From assembly GCF_048569485.1 (NCBI RefSeq), contig NC_134354.1, positions 510,752,869 to 510,816,868 on the forward strand: DNA of 64,000 bases, in the 5' to 3' direction. Every line of letters starts with the position of its first letter. The first letter of the stretch is position 1. Below are positions 35,188 through 46,539 of the stretch, in pieces. The position numbers were made by a program, and so were the translations under genes. Below the pieces are notes generated by a model. The model saw nothing but the letters and a program-made list of their open reading frames with translations. It was not told the DNA's origin and searched no databases. This DNA is from Anomaloglossus baeobatrachus (lineage: Eukaryota; Chordata; Amphibia; Anura; Aromobatidae).

Positions 35188-36023
35188 CAGTGGAACCTCG
35201 CTTAATGAGTAACCCAGTTAACGAGAATTTCGCTTAACAAGCAAAGCTTTCTCTAAATTTGTAACTCGGTTTATGAGAAAGCTTTGCTGTACGAGCAAAA
35301 TACTCACCGCACACCCTTCCGATTCTGTACATCCACCGCGCTCTAACCCACTCTTGCAGTCCACACAAACACACACAAGCACGCACAAACACACACAAAC
35401 ACGCACGCACTCACATACAGTATTATGCTCATCTTACCTTCCGTTCCATCACCTCATGGTTCTTGTAGTTCCCCGGTACATCGCGATGAGGGAGGAATCC
35501 TCGCGGCGAACTACAAGATCCAGGAGGCCGGCGATGGAACGGAAGGTAAGGTAAGCATAATATGTGTACCTTCTGTTCCATTGCCGGCCTCCTGGGTCCT
35601 GTAGTTCGCCGGTATAGGCTGTGCATCGGCAACCATAGCGCCGAAGCAGTAACTTCCTCTGTCACCACTACTCAATCAGAGGCAAGCAGCTCCTGCCTTG
35701 GACGTCAGCGCTCTGGCAGCGGAAGTTCCTCCCTCGTCGTGATAGTAACCCGATACACAGCCCGTACTAGGAAACTGCAAGTCCCAGGAGACCGGCGATG
35801 GAACGGAAGGTAAGGTGTGAGCATAATATGTGCGTGTGCTTGTGTGTTTGTAAGTGTGTGGAATGACACAATAGGGGACCAGGATGGGACATTTAACAAG
35901 TTGTGGAACGAATTGTCTGCATTGCAATGATTTCTTATGGTAAATCTTGCTTTGCTGAACAAGTAACTTGGTTAACAAGCACACTCCCAGAACGGATTGT
36001 TCTCGTTAACCAAGGTTCCATTG
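35188..36023. mobile_element. Tigger/pogo-like non-autonomous element
   Basis: The ends CAGTGGAACCTCGCTTAATGAG and CTCGTTAACCAAGGTTCCATTG are of the pogo/Tigger type, with TA at both flanks (35186-35187, 36024-36025). It is 836 bases with no transposase. Inside, CGATGGAACGGAAGGTAAGGT-like segments recur in both orientations. Confidence 0.8.
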
Positions 36024-36221
36024 TATATTTTCTTAGCAGTAATGCATGTTAATACTCCTACATTAATTGTTAACATATCTTAGCATTTCAGAATGCAACT
36101 GTGTCTTTGTTATAATATTAATAGCTTGATAGCCTATCTTAGTAATATGTTATCAATACTCAGATCCCTGAAAAGTACTTATGCTATAAATATGATCTGT
36201 GGTTTAATTTGCCATGAGGGT

Positions 36222-37651
36222 GTGTGACGCCCTGGCCTATCAGGTTGTCACAGGGTGTTGCACAATTTTCCTTTCCGTGCAGCATCCATCTCTCCCTTGG
36301 TTCCAGGTGCCACCCAGTGATGTGCTAGAACCAGCATGCAAATCTCAGTCACAGACACAACAGTGGGTAGGTCCAGGAGAGAAGGGGTCGCCCACCCTTA
36401 GGCGGGCTTTGCACGTTGCGACATCGCAAGCCGATGCTGCGATGTCGCACGCGATAGTCCCCGCCCCCGTCGCAGGTACGATATCGTGTGATAGCTGGCG
36501 TAGCGAAAATTATCGCTACGCCAGCTTCACACGCACTCACCCGCCCTGCGACCGTCGCTCTGGCCGTCGCCCCGCCTCCTTCCTAAGGGGGCGGGTCGTG
36601 CGGCGTCATAGCGACGTCACACGGCAGGCGACCAATAGCTGCGGAGGGGCGGAGATGAGCAGGATGTAAACATCCTGCCCACCTCCTTCCTTCTGCATAT
36701 CCTACGGAAACCGCAGTGACGCCGGTAGGAGATGTTCCTCGCTCCTGCGGCTTCACACACAGCGATGTGTGCTGCCGCAGGAACGAGGAACCACATCGGA
36801 CCGTCGCGTCAGCGTAATTATGGATTACGCCGACGCTGCAGCGATGATACGATTACGACGATTTTGCGCTCGTAAATCGTATCATCTAGGCTTTACACAC
36901 TACGATGTCGAATGCGATGCCGGATGTGCGTCACTTTCAATTTGACCCCACCGACATCGCACTTGCGATGTCGTAGTGTGCAAAGCCGCCCTTAGAGTCA
37001 GGCTGACTGGGTGAAAAGTGGACTGCAGAGTCATCGGCAGAGGAGCAACGAGAGCAGTGGGCTCTCAAGTAGCTCTCAGGAGGAGAGCAGGCTGGGGAGT
37101 TGGAGCTCCCAGAACAGCGAGAGAGAGCAGCCTCAGAGAGTGAGGGGCTGTGGAGTGGAGGCTCCCGGAGGGTCGGACTAGACCAAAACACACTAAGTAA
37201 CATCATAGGGAACGGTCACCTGGACGTGCTCCCCTTAGCGGCAGCGGTACTGCAGGACGTTTGGTTTAATCACAGTCTGTGTGTTTACTGACCTCACAAA
37301 TCATTACAGCCTCATCCAGCACCACGACTACCAGCTGTGAGTTTCTTTGCTCCCTGTCTCCCAGGCCTACAGCCCACGGCTCCCCCTACCATCACAGAGC
37401 CCGGGGCATCCCCCTACCCAAGGAGGCGTTAAACACCTGGCTGCCATCCCATCGCCACCAGGTGCTCCCAACGGCGGTGGTGGTATTCCACCTTACCACA
37501 CACAGTGGGTGGCGTCACGAACTGTAAATATACAGTCCCCTGTAAATATTCCCCTTTATTGAGTGACCGCACGACCTCCGGGTCCAGAGACCCCTCGAGC
37601 CACTGCAGATCCGGATCCGAGCAGCCCGGCTGCTGGCACGGGGGCAGCACA
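36222..37651 (+). mobile_element. Possible LTR-element remnant (fossil), with nested MITE
   Basis: It begins TGTGACGCCCTGGCCTATCAGG, similar to the ends of the solo LTR at 56078-57140, and runs GC-rich to about GGGGGCAGCACA. It is interrupted by a MITE. No internal coding region is seen, and no clear target duplication. The right boundary is uncertain. Confidence 0.4.
36401..36991. mobile_element. MITE GGCGGGCTTTGCAC family with TTA duplication
   Basis: The 591-base element has GGCGGGCTTTGCACGTTGCG and its inverse at the ends, with TTA at 36398-36400 and 36992-36994. The interior aligns inverted with 24593-25180 (for example ATGTTCCTCGCTCCTGCGGC), so the two are recent relatives. Confidence 0.88.
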
Positions 37652-38136
37652 GGTGCATGGAGACAAGACCTGGATAATCAACTACGTCTGTGGCTTCTAA
37701 ACCAAATCCATTTTAGCATTTCTTAAAATGACATATCACGAGGCAGAAAAGTGTAACTTAACAACTAACTATACAAATTCAATGGTTTTTGGATTGTTAA
37801 GCATTAATGTTCTGTATTGCTGTATTGTGAAATCATTGTTGTGTTAGTTGAAAGGAATTCTGATGGCAGGGTTTCATACCCAAACTATTTATATGTGCAT
37901 GTAGCTCTTTCAAAGACGCCAAATAAAAGGAATAGACTAATCACTTTTACAATACTCTTGCTATAAACATCAACAAATGGATCGATTAGGTGTGCAGCCT
38001 CTTATTTTATTTTCTTTGTTGGTGTAAAATAAAAAGTTTAAAAAATTCCCTAACGCTACATTCTCATGATGAGCATTTGGTGAGTATCTGGTGCTACAGA
38101 TTTTCTTTAGGATTTCTGCACCTTTTTGGTTACTTA
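37652..38136. other. No feature recognised
   Basis: AT-rich intergenic sequence. Confidence 0.4.
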
Positions 38137-39788
38137 CAGTTAGGTCCAGAAATATTTGGACAGTGACACAAGTTTTGTTATTTTAGCTGTTTACAAAAAC
38201 ATGTTCAGAAATACAATTATATATATAATATGGGCTGAAAGTGCACACTCCCAGCTGCAATATGAGAGTTTTCACATCCAAATCGGAGAAAGGGTTTAGG
38301 AATCATAGCTCTGTAATGCATAGCCTCCTCTTTTTAAAGGGACCAAAAGTAATTGGACAAGGGACTCTAAGGGCTGCAATTAACTCTGAAGGTGTCTCCC
38401 TCATTAACCTGTAATCAATGAAGTAGTTAAAAGGTCTGGGGTTGATTACAGGTGTGTGGTTTTGCATTTGGAAGCTGTTGCTGTGACCAGACAACATGCG
38501 GTCTAAGGAACTCTCAATTAAGGTGAAGCAGAACATCCTGAGGCTGAAAAAAAAGAAAAAATCCATCAGCGAGATAGCAGACATGCTTGGAGTAGCAAAA
38601 TCAACAGTCGGGTACATTCTGAGAAAAAGGGAATTGACTGGTGAGCTTGGGAACTCAAAAAGGCCTGGGCGTCCACGGATGACAATAGTGGTGGATGATC
38701 GCCGCATACTTTCTTTGGTGAAGAAGAACCCGTTCACAACATCAACTGAAGTGCAGAACACTCTCAGTGAAGTAGGTGTATCTGTCTCTAAGTCAACAGT
38801 AAAGAGAAGACTCCATGAAAGTAAATACAAAGGGTTGACATCTAGATGCAAACCATTCATCAATTCCAAAAATAGACAGGCCAGAGTTAAATTTGCTGAA
38901 AAACACCTCATGAAGCCAGCTCAGTTCTGGAAAAGTATTCTATGGACAGATGAGACCAAGATCAACCTGTACCAGAATGATGGGAAGAAAAAAGTTTGGA
39001 GAAGAAAGGGAACGGCACATGATCCAAGGCACACCACATCCTCTGTAAAACATGGTGGAGGCAACGTGATGGCATGGGCCTACATGGCTTTCAATGGCAC
39101 TGGGTCACTTGTGTTTATTGATGACATAACAGCAGACAAGAGTAGCCGGATGAATTCTGAAGTGTACCGGGATATACTTTCAGCCCAGATTCAGCCAAAT
39201 GCCGCAAAGTTGATCGGACGGCGCTTCATAGTACAGATGGACAATGACCCCAAGCATACAGCCAAAGCTACCCAGGAGTTCATGAGTGCAAAAAAGTGGA
39301 ACATTCTGCAATGGCCAAGTCAATCACCAGATCTTAACCCAATTGAGCATGCATTTCACTTGCTCAAATCCAGACTTAAGACGGAAGGACCCACAAACAA
39401 GCAAGACCAGGAGGCTGCGGCTGTAAAGGCCTGGCAAAGCATTAAGAAGGAGGAAACCCAGCGTTTGGTGATGTCCATGGGTTCCAGACTTAAGGCAGTG
39501 ATTGCCTCCAAAGGATTCGCAACAAAATATTGAAAATAAACATATTTTGTTTGGGTTTGGTTTATTTGTCCAATTACTTTTGACCTCCTAAAATGTGGAG
39601 TGTTTGTAAAGAAATGTGTACAATTCCTACAATTTCTATCAGATATTTTTGTTCAAACCTTCAAATTAAACGTTACAATCTGCACTTGAATTCTGTTGTA
39701 GAGGTTTCATTTCAAATCCAATGTGGTGGCATGCAGAGCCCAACTCGCGAAAATTGTGTCACTGTCCAAATATTTCTGGACCTAACTG
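38137..39788 (+). mobile_element. Full-length Tc1-like transposon with open transposase
   Basis: The ends are CAGTTAGGTCCAGAAATATT and its exact inverse, about 34 bases, and TA lies at both flanks (38135-38136, 39789-39790). About 200 bases inside each end an inner inverted pair occurs: CCAAAAGTAATTGGACA at 38342 and its inverse near 39568. This outer-plus-inner arrangement resembles the IR/DR structure of Sleeping Beauty-type elements. The 1,652-base length and uninterrupted gene suggest a young, possibly active copy. Confidence 0.95.
38496..39533 (+). CDS. Tc1-like transposase, 345 residues, intact
   Basis: This cut-and-paste transposase binds the terminal repeats and excises the element. 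The N terminus (about 1-110) holds two HTH motifs (ISEIADMLGVAKSTVGYIL and a second ending SKSTVKRRL) around an AT-hook-like GRPR at 58-61. The catalytic core shows WTDETK (D152), QMDNDPKHTAK (D249) and LNPIEH (E284), the exact 34-residue D-E spacing of Tc1 (DD34E). It ends AVIASKGFATKY, the usual C terminus. A basic KKKKK stretch at 18-22 lies in the first helix-turn-helix. There is no stop or frameshift and length is normal. Expression or transposition cannot be judged from sequence alone. Confidence 0.95.
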   Translation: MRSKELSIKVKQNILRLKKKKKSISEIADMLGVAKSTVGYILRKRELTGELGNSKRPGRPRMTIVVDDRRILSLVKKNPFTTSTEVQNTLSEVGVSVSKSTVKRRLHESKYKGLTSRCKPFINSKNRQARVKFAEKHLMKPAQFWKSILWTDETKINLYQNDGKKKVWRRKGTAHDPRHTTSSVKHGGGNVMAWAYMAFNGTGSLVFIDDITADKSSRMNSEVYRDILSAQIQPNAAKLIGRRFIVQMDNDPKHTAKATQEFMSAKKWNILQWPSQSPDLNPIEHAFHLLKSRLKTEGPTNKQDQEAAAVKAWQSIKKEETQRLVMSMGSRLKAVIASKGFATKY

Positions 39789-40067
39789 TATATATTTTTT
39801 TTACATGCAATTTTTCTGTGTTTTGGATGCTGTAGGTATTCTTTTTTTGTATGTCATGGTTTAAAATAAAGCTGTTTTTATTTTTAGTAGTTCCTGGGAT
39901 TTAGCTTTGAAAAAATGTATTAATCCTCAAGTTTGAGGTTCACATGTTTTAGTGCGTTTCCACATGCAGCGCCAAAGCTCATATTGAGAACTTAACCTTT
40001 ATGTAATCCGAGAACACATATTCTAGATTGTTGTTGGCTGATAACTTGAAGAAAAGTTCCTGATCAT
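39789..40067. other. No feature recognised
   Basis: Short AT-rich stretch between the Tc1 element and the next hAT element. Confidence 0.4.
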
Positions 40068-40285
40068 CAGGGCCGCCATCAGGGCATTACTAGTGTGACT
40101 CATGTATCGGGCCCGGTGAAAAGAGGGTGGCCTGGCTGACAGCCTGGGCTCCTCCCCTTTCATTTCTCTGCTCACCGGGCCCCATGGACAGGACGTTGCA
40201 CTGGCAGACATATTGCGGTGCAGCACCTGCAGTCGCACAGGGGCCTCAAGCGGGAGCGGGCCCCTAGAGCCTGAAAATGTGTTAA

Positions 40286-40420
40286 CCCCTTAGCGACCTC
40301 TGACATACTGGGTACGTCATAGCTCCCTGGTACTTAAGGACCCATTACGTACCCAGTACGTCATGGTGACATAGTGGCCCCAGATCCCCGGTGGATGTGA
40401 TCGCTGCAGATTTCTTAGAT
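40286..40420. mobile_element. Left-end fragment of a TTAA/CCCCTTAGCGACC element
   Basis: TTAA (40282-40285) followed by CCCCTTAGCGACCTCTGAC matches the start of the elements at 26622 and 31385. GGGTACGTCA and its inverse TACGTACCCAGTACGTCA follow. No matching right end was found before 44424. Confidence 0.6.
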
Positions 40421-40929
40421 TCGGGGAGGAGGGGCCCTCTGCCTGACCTCAGGGGTGGTGTCTCCTCCCCAGACCTAAGGAGGCTGTGATTGGCTGACAA
40501 ACGCCGCTCATCCAATCACAGCCACTGTAATGTTTCAGCCATTGAAAATAACTGAAACATTGAAATCCAGCCATCAGTGCAGCTATAGCGCTGATCATTG
40601 GCTGGAGCTGGGTGACCTCAGTTTCACCCGCCCCCAGCTCTGATTGGAGAGAACGACCTTGTGACCGATCTCTCCAATCACTGTGGATCTGGGGCCGGAA
40701 ACCACCCCCTCATCTTCACTCCGATGTCTGTGGAAGCCGAGGAGAGCGATCGGTAAGTTATAGTCACTGTCTCCTTTCAGCCGCCGCCCCTCAGCTGCCG
40801 GCTGCAGAAGTCACTGCCCCCCATCCACCGCCACTGAACCCATCTGCTGCCTCCCCTCCATCTGCCACCGCTCTCCCCCATCAGCCGCTGCCCCCCTCCC
40901 TCATCTGCTGCCCCCTCTCCCACCTCTCA

Positions 40930-41450
40930 CTGTCCTCCACCTGCTGTGAGCCCCCACCTGTTGTGATCCCCCACCTGCTGTGAGCCCCCCACCTGTTGTG
41001 ACCCCCCACCGGCTGTGATCCCCCACCTGTTGCGACCCCCCCACCTGCTGTGAACCCCCTACCTGCTGTGACCCCCCACCTGCTGTGATCACCCCCCCAC
41101 CTGCTGTGATCACCCCCTTCCACCAGCTGCGATCACCCCCCCACAACTGCTGTGATCACCCCCCACCTGCTGTGATCACCTCTTACCTGCTGTGATCACC
41201 CCCCACCTGCTGTGATCACCCCCCCACCTGCTGTGACCCCCCCACCTGCTGTGACCCCCCACCTGCTGTGATCACCCCCCCACCTGCTGTGATCACCCCC
41301 TTCCACCAGCTGCGATCACCCCCCCACAACTGCTGTGATCACCCCCCACCTGCTGTGATCACCTCTTACCTGCTGTGATCACCCCCCACCTGCTGTGATC
41401 ACCCCCCCACCTGCTGTGACCCCCCCACCTGCTGTGATCCCCCACTATCT
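40930..41450. repeat. CACCTGCTGTGATCACCCC minisatellite with 183-bp higher-order unit
   Basis: Units of about 18-21 bases carry the core CACCTGCTGTGATCACC or CACCTGCTGTGACCCC. The distinctive variant TTCCACCAGCTGCGATCACC recurs at 41118 and 41301, and the variants between them repeat in the same order. A 183-base block was therefore duplicated as a unit. Confidence 0.93.
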
Positions 41451-41510
41451 ATATATCCATTCCTCTCTCTATTCCTCTACCTATCTATGATTCTATCTAT
41501 CTCCTATCTG

Positions 41511-43895
41511 TAGCACCCACGGCGCAGGGGTTAAATGTTACTCGTCACCGGGCCGGTGATGTCGGGTCAGGGATGTCACAGGTGGCCCTGCCCGGCTTCA
41601 TGGCCCCATGGTGTTTTATTGTACACAAAAGGGGATTTGGATGATGGTGGGGAATGATGAGGATGATAGTCTTGTGACGACACCTGTGGTACGTGGCCAG
41701 GGATTAGCCGTCGCTGCTGTTGCTGTCCTTCAGGGCGGATAGTGTTGCAGCAAAGATGGTTCTGCTCCCCACAGGTGGAGCGAGGCCCCGGGGAGGATGA
41801 TGAGAAGAGTAGTGGCCGTTGGCGCCGAAGCGCGGGGCAACGGCAAGCAAAAGGCTGAATCAGCTGCTGTGGTTCCAGCCATGATGGGAGCCAGCCGATC
41901 CCGAATCCGTTGGAGGTTAGAAGCAGTACGGTGATCGATGGGCCCTTCCTTGTTGCTCCTTTAAAGATGGATCCCCGTGGCCTGAAGCTGCTTGGGGACT
42001 CCAGTTTGTGTAGTGTTAGCCTCTGTCCCATGTGTAGGTGACGTGGGGGCGCTGTGGGGCTTGACTGTAATCATGACTCCGGACCGTATGTGGAACTGTG
42101 CTCCGGGATCTCGTGGTGGTCAAAGAGACATGCAATTCCCCTGTCCTGGTGATTCTGGTGATACAATGTGAAGTCTGTTCCACCCTAATGCTCTGCACCC
42201 TGAACCACACCGGTCCCGCTCCTGTTCTCTCCTGCTGGAGAACACTCTAAGGCTATGTGCGCACTGGGAAATGGAATTTTCTTGAGAAAATTCCGCATGC
42301 TCTCAAAGATTACCGCACCCGCGGTAAAAAACTGCGGCAAACTGCACCCGAAAACCGCATGCGGTTTGCTGCGGTTTCACCGCGGTATTGTTCGCGGTAT
42401 TGCCGCGTGCGGGTTGGGATGTGCTTTATTGCATTCAATGCAATAAAGCACATTGAAAAAAAAAAAGTCATTTAATTCTGAGATAGTAGATAGATAGACA
42501 GAAGAATAGATAGAGGGATAGATAGATAGACAGACAGATAGAGGGATAGATAGATAGACAGATAGAGGACAGATCGCTGCATTTCCCACGGTCGGCAGTG
42601 AGTTCACATTACCGGCCGTGGGAAATGACCGGCAATTACCTCTGCTGTCTCGCTGCATTCATTCAGCGCTGTGTCTGTGACAGTCGCGGCTGGATGTAAG
42701 CAGCGCAGGACCTGTGGATTACGCCGGAGCTTTGGTGCGGGAGGGGTTAATAAAATGGTGAACGAGGCTTGTTTGTTTTATTTAAAATAAAGGATTTTTC
42801 TGTGTGTGTGTTTTTTCACTTTACTTACGGGTTGATCATGTCAGCTGTCACATAGACGCTGCCATGATCAAGCCTGGAGTTAATGGCGGTGATCCACCAC
42901 CATTAACCCCTTGTATTACCTTGCTGCCACTGCTACACGGCAGCAAGAAGAGCCGAGGACACGCCGGTGCTGCCGCATAATGCATGCGACAGTCCCGGGG
43001 CAGCTGCGGCTGATATTCTCGGCTGCGGGAGGGGGAGTGAGGCGGGGGACATTAACCCTGCCCCTCTCCCTCCCCAGCCTGAGAATACTGTGTGCTTACC
43101 TCGGCTGGACGGTAAATATACAGCGGAGCCCACGTTCTTTGTTTCCTATATTTCCGTTTTCTTTCTATGTGTGTTCTATGTGTCTGTGTTCTATGTCTGT
43201 GATGTCTGTGTGTGTGTGATCTGTGTGTTTGTTTACTCTCTGCACGGCTTCCTCTTCCTGTAATGACATCACTTCCCTGCAAAACCGCAGACAAGCGATG
43301 TACATTACCGGAGGTAAACCGCGAAATACTGCAGGGAATAACGCAGGAAAACGCAGTGAACCGCACAGAATTTGCTTCCTGCGTTATTCCCTGTGGGATT
43401 TCACGATTAACATTGGAGTCAATGGAGTAAAATCCCGCAGCGACGTGCGGAAAAGAATTGACATGCAATTGTTTTTGCTGCGGGAATCCCGCAGCAAAAC
43501 ATGCAGCTGTCAAAATCCGCCTAGTGTGCACAGGATTTTTTTTGCCCATAGGTTTTGCTGGTGATTCACTGCATAGATGTTATGAACATTTTCTGCAGCG
43601 AAACATGCAGCAAAACCGCAAAAAATCCGCGGCAAAATCCGGTAAGTGCGCACATAGCCTAACTGTTGTGTAAGTTCCTAACTCCCCCTGGTGTCTCCTC
43701 CTCCCCCGGTTCCCTGTCACTAGTGAGTGGCTGCCCCCCATGTTTGGTGACTACCATAAGACCTGACCCTAGCCCGGTCCCCAATGGGGAGGGCAACCTG
43801 GTTGTGTGTATGAGTTTGTGTTGTGGAACTGGTACCGACCTCCTCTAGATCCAAGATGAGTACTGCACCTTAAGTGAGGTGTAGTACCCTGTGGT
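41511..43895 (+). mobile_element. Possible LTR-element remnant (fossil) with nested MITE
   Basis: GC-rich sequence starting TGTAGCACCCACGG and ending near GTAGTACCCTGTGGTGACT, outside which unrelated repeats resume. It is split by the MITE at 42251-43659. There is no coding region, and the boundaries and class are uncertain. Confidence 0.35.
42251..43659. mobile_element. Large MITE of the GGCTATGTGCGCAC family with TAA duplication
   Basis: The ends are GGCTATGTGCGCACTGGG and GGTAAGTGCGCACATAGCC, with TAA at 42248-42250 and 43660-43662. At 1,409 bases it is about twice the size of its relatives and carries a GATA/GACA microsatellite (42483-42570) and further GC-rich repeat inside. There is no transposase. 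Confidence 0.82.
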
Positions 43896-43896
43896 G

Positions 43897-43977
43897 ACTG
43901 AATCGCTGGAATCTGGATCTCTTCCCCTATGTTATGCTGCGCTCAGATTAGGTGTTAAAAACCTGGTGACAGATTCA
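43897..43977. mobile_element. Right-end fragment of the TTAA AGGGAATCTG family
   Basis: GAATCGCTGGAATCTGGATCTC through AACCTGGTGACAGATTC matches the right part of 5726-6181, cut off just before the terminal bases. Confidence 0.55.
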
Positions 43978-44637
43978 TGTTTTTAGGTCTAAATCCACAA
44001 GTCAGCATTATTACAATTTGGTTTCAATTAGTTTAAAACCTTTATGTGACACATTCACTTAAAGAAAAAAAAATAGATATACCAAAAATAAATATATGCC
44101 AAAGAAGTTAGATTAAAAAACAAAAGTTTGAGTAGGACCCTGCCAAAAGAGTCTACCTTGTTGTGGTGGCAGGCTTAAAAAAATCTTTTGGCCAAAACAA
44201 AATCTGATGGCTGCGTGTGTGATACGGTGTTCAATGTGAAGGGTTAATGTGTGATTGGTGAGGTTGTAGTGCAGAAGTGAAGTTTTTCCAAGAGTGGCGG
44301 TGGGACTGTGGAAGATTCGCGGGGTGGAGGCGGAGCTGGGGTGGAGGCGGAGCTGGGGTGGAGCATCAAGGGGGCCCCGAACTTTTGCCATTATGGGGCC
44401 CTGAAATTCCTAGTGGCAGCCCTGCTGATCATTACTGGCTGTTCAAGAGGAAGACCTGACAATTACAATTTAAGATCCTTAATTCTGCTGTACTACTAAC
44501 AATGTAATTCTCATGTTACTTCCAAAAACTGCTGACATGACTAGGTGCATGTGCTGTTCCATTTACAATTCCTCAAAAATTGGGACGCTGTGTAAAATGT
44601 AAAGAAAACAAGAATGCAATGATTTGGAAATCTCTTA

Positions 44638-45102
44638 GGCTGGTTTCACACATCTGTTTTTTGGCATCAGACACAATCCGGTGTAAAAACTGATGCAACG
44701 GATCAGGCGAAAAATCGGATCAGTTGCATCAGTTTTTTCCATCAGTTCCTTCAGTTTTTGGAAGCATCCGTTGTGCTACTGAGCATGATCAGTAGAAAAA
44801 AACTGAATCAGTCACTGTAATGCGTTGTATGCCACATTACGACGGATCCGACGCCCATAGGCTTTCATGGTACATGATGCCGGATGGTGCCGGATCCAAC
44901 GCGGTCTGTTTTTTTGGCGCTGCCAAAAAACATTGCATGCTACGTCCTTTCCGGCAGCTGGACACATAAATTTCGCCAGTTCCGTGCACGACGGATGAAA
45001 GGGCATCAGTGCAATTCAATGAGGGAAAAAAAACGGATCTGGCTTTATCCGTTTTTCGCCGGATTGTGCCTGATGGCAAAAAATTTATGTATGAAAGCAG
45101 CC
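44638..45102. mobile_element. MITE GGCTGGTTTCACACATC with TTA duplication
   Basis: A 465-base element with inverted ends GGCTGGTTTCACACATC and ATGTATGAAAGCAGCC, TTA on both sides (44635-44637, 45103-45105). The interior is rich in GATCCG/CGGATC and CATCAG repeats. No transposase is present. Confidence 0.85.
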
Positions 45103-45299
45103 TTACAGTCATTGTATTCACAACAGAATAAGGAACACTTTTCAGAATTGGAAAGTTATACAATTTTTCAACTTCATTTGAAAAAATTCCTTTAGCAATC
45201 CATGGCAACAACACATCTCAAAAAAATGTTGGGACAGCTCCATGTTTACCATAGTGTGGCATCCACTCTTTCTATAACAGTCTGTAGACATCTGGGAAG

Positions 45300-45896
45300 T
45301 TAGACAAATTGCTTGTATTTGACAAATTGCCTGTATTTTGGGAGGGGAATGTTGTCCCTTTCTTGAATGGTGTAGGATTCCGGCTGCTCATCAGTGCTGG
45401 TTCCTCTTTGCCGGACTTCTCGTTTCATAATGCACAAAATGTTTTCTATTGGTGAAAGGTCTGGACTGCCGGCTCCCAGTTCATCATCCAACTTCTGCGA
45501 AACCATGCTGTTGTGGTGGATGAAGTATTTCATTTAGAATTGTCTTGCTGAAAGATGGAAAATGAAACAATGTCTGGGTGGGACCATATCGTGTGTCTAT
45601 GGTTTCCATAAAAAATTTCAAATTTTGAGTAATATAGACACAGAACAGTTTTCCATTTTGCCTCAGACCGTTATAACTGAGCTTTGGCCCATAGAAGACT
45701 GCTTCTTCTTGACATGATAGAACTTTAACTTGTATTTGTGGATTGCACTGCGAACTGTGTTCAGACTGATTTCTGGAAGCAATCCATTCAGTGATTTGCA
45801 AAACTGAACCATGCCTGTTTCTAATGCAGTGCTGCCTGTGGGCCAGCAGATCACAAGCAACCAATATTGACTATCAACCTTGTTCCTTGTGTACAT
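45300..45896 (-). pseudogene. Tc1-like transposase remnants
   Basis: NTVRSAIHKYKLKFYHVKKK (end of the second HTH) at the 45.7-45.9 kb side and SPDLSPIENILCIMKREVRQ (third catalytic residue region) at 45.3-45.5 kb read on the - strand. The stretch between them, which should hold the two aspartates, has several stops. It is not functional. Confidence 0.7.
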
Positions 45897-46043
45897 GGAT
45901 TTCTCCAGAATCTCTTTATCTTTTGATGACCGTACGTTGTGTAGATGGTGTCATATTCAAAGTCTTACACATATTTTAGCTGCAGTTGTTCACAGATTGG
46001 GAAAGCTCTGACCGTCTTTGCTTCTGAAAGACTCTGCATATAA

Positions 46044-46539
46044 GGCTGCTTTCACACATCCGGTTTGAGCCGTGCGGCTCAATCCGGCTGTGAAACCTAT
46101 GCAACGGATGCGGTGAAAACACCGCATCCTTTGCATAAGTTTTTTACATGCGGCCCGTCCGGTTTTTGCCGTTTGCGGCATGTTATTGAGCATGCGCAGT
46201 GGACAAAACTGCATGCGGTGGCCGGATGCGGTTTTTGCCGCATCACGCCACATCCGGCGTCCATAGGGATGCATTGAAAAATGCGCCGCGTCGGCCAGAT
46301 ACGGCGCGATGCTTTTTTTTTGCCGGAGCAAAAAAAGTGCCAGGGAACGTTCCATCCGGCCGCCGCATCGGCTAAATCTGCCGCATGCGGCAAAAACCGG
46401 ACGGAACGCAAGCCCATGCGGCGCCAATGCAAATCAATGCTGGAAAAAATGAAACCGGCAGCAAAAAAAAACGGTTTCGTTTTTTCAGCAGAGCGCCGGA
46501 TTGTGCCGCACTGCTACAGCCGGATGTGTGAAAGCAGCC
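46044..46539. mobile_element. MITE GGCTGCTTTCACACATCCGG with TAA duplication
   Basis: A 496-base element with ends GGCTGCTTTCACACATCCGG and CCGGATGTGTGAAAGCAGCC, a perfect inverted 20-mer. TAA lies at both flanks (46041-46043, 46540-46542). The interior carries many GATGCGG/CCGCATC motifs. It is related at the ends to 44638-45102. Confidence 0.9.

Larger units (their letters stand above)
40068..44424. mobile_element. hAT-type element, gutted and filled with later inserts
   Basis: The ends CAGGGCCGCCATCAGGGC and CCTAGTGGCAGCCCTG are hAT-like and are flanked by a perfect 8-base duplication CTGATCAT (40060-40067, 44425-44432). No hAT transposase was seen. The span holds a TTAA-type fragment, a minisatellite, a possible LTR remnant with a MITE, and a TTAA-family end. 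Confidence 0.85.

Noticed and set aside
40881-41146. Gly/Trp-rich frames on the - strand
   Set aside because: Translation of the CACCTGCTGTGATC minisatellite.
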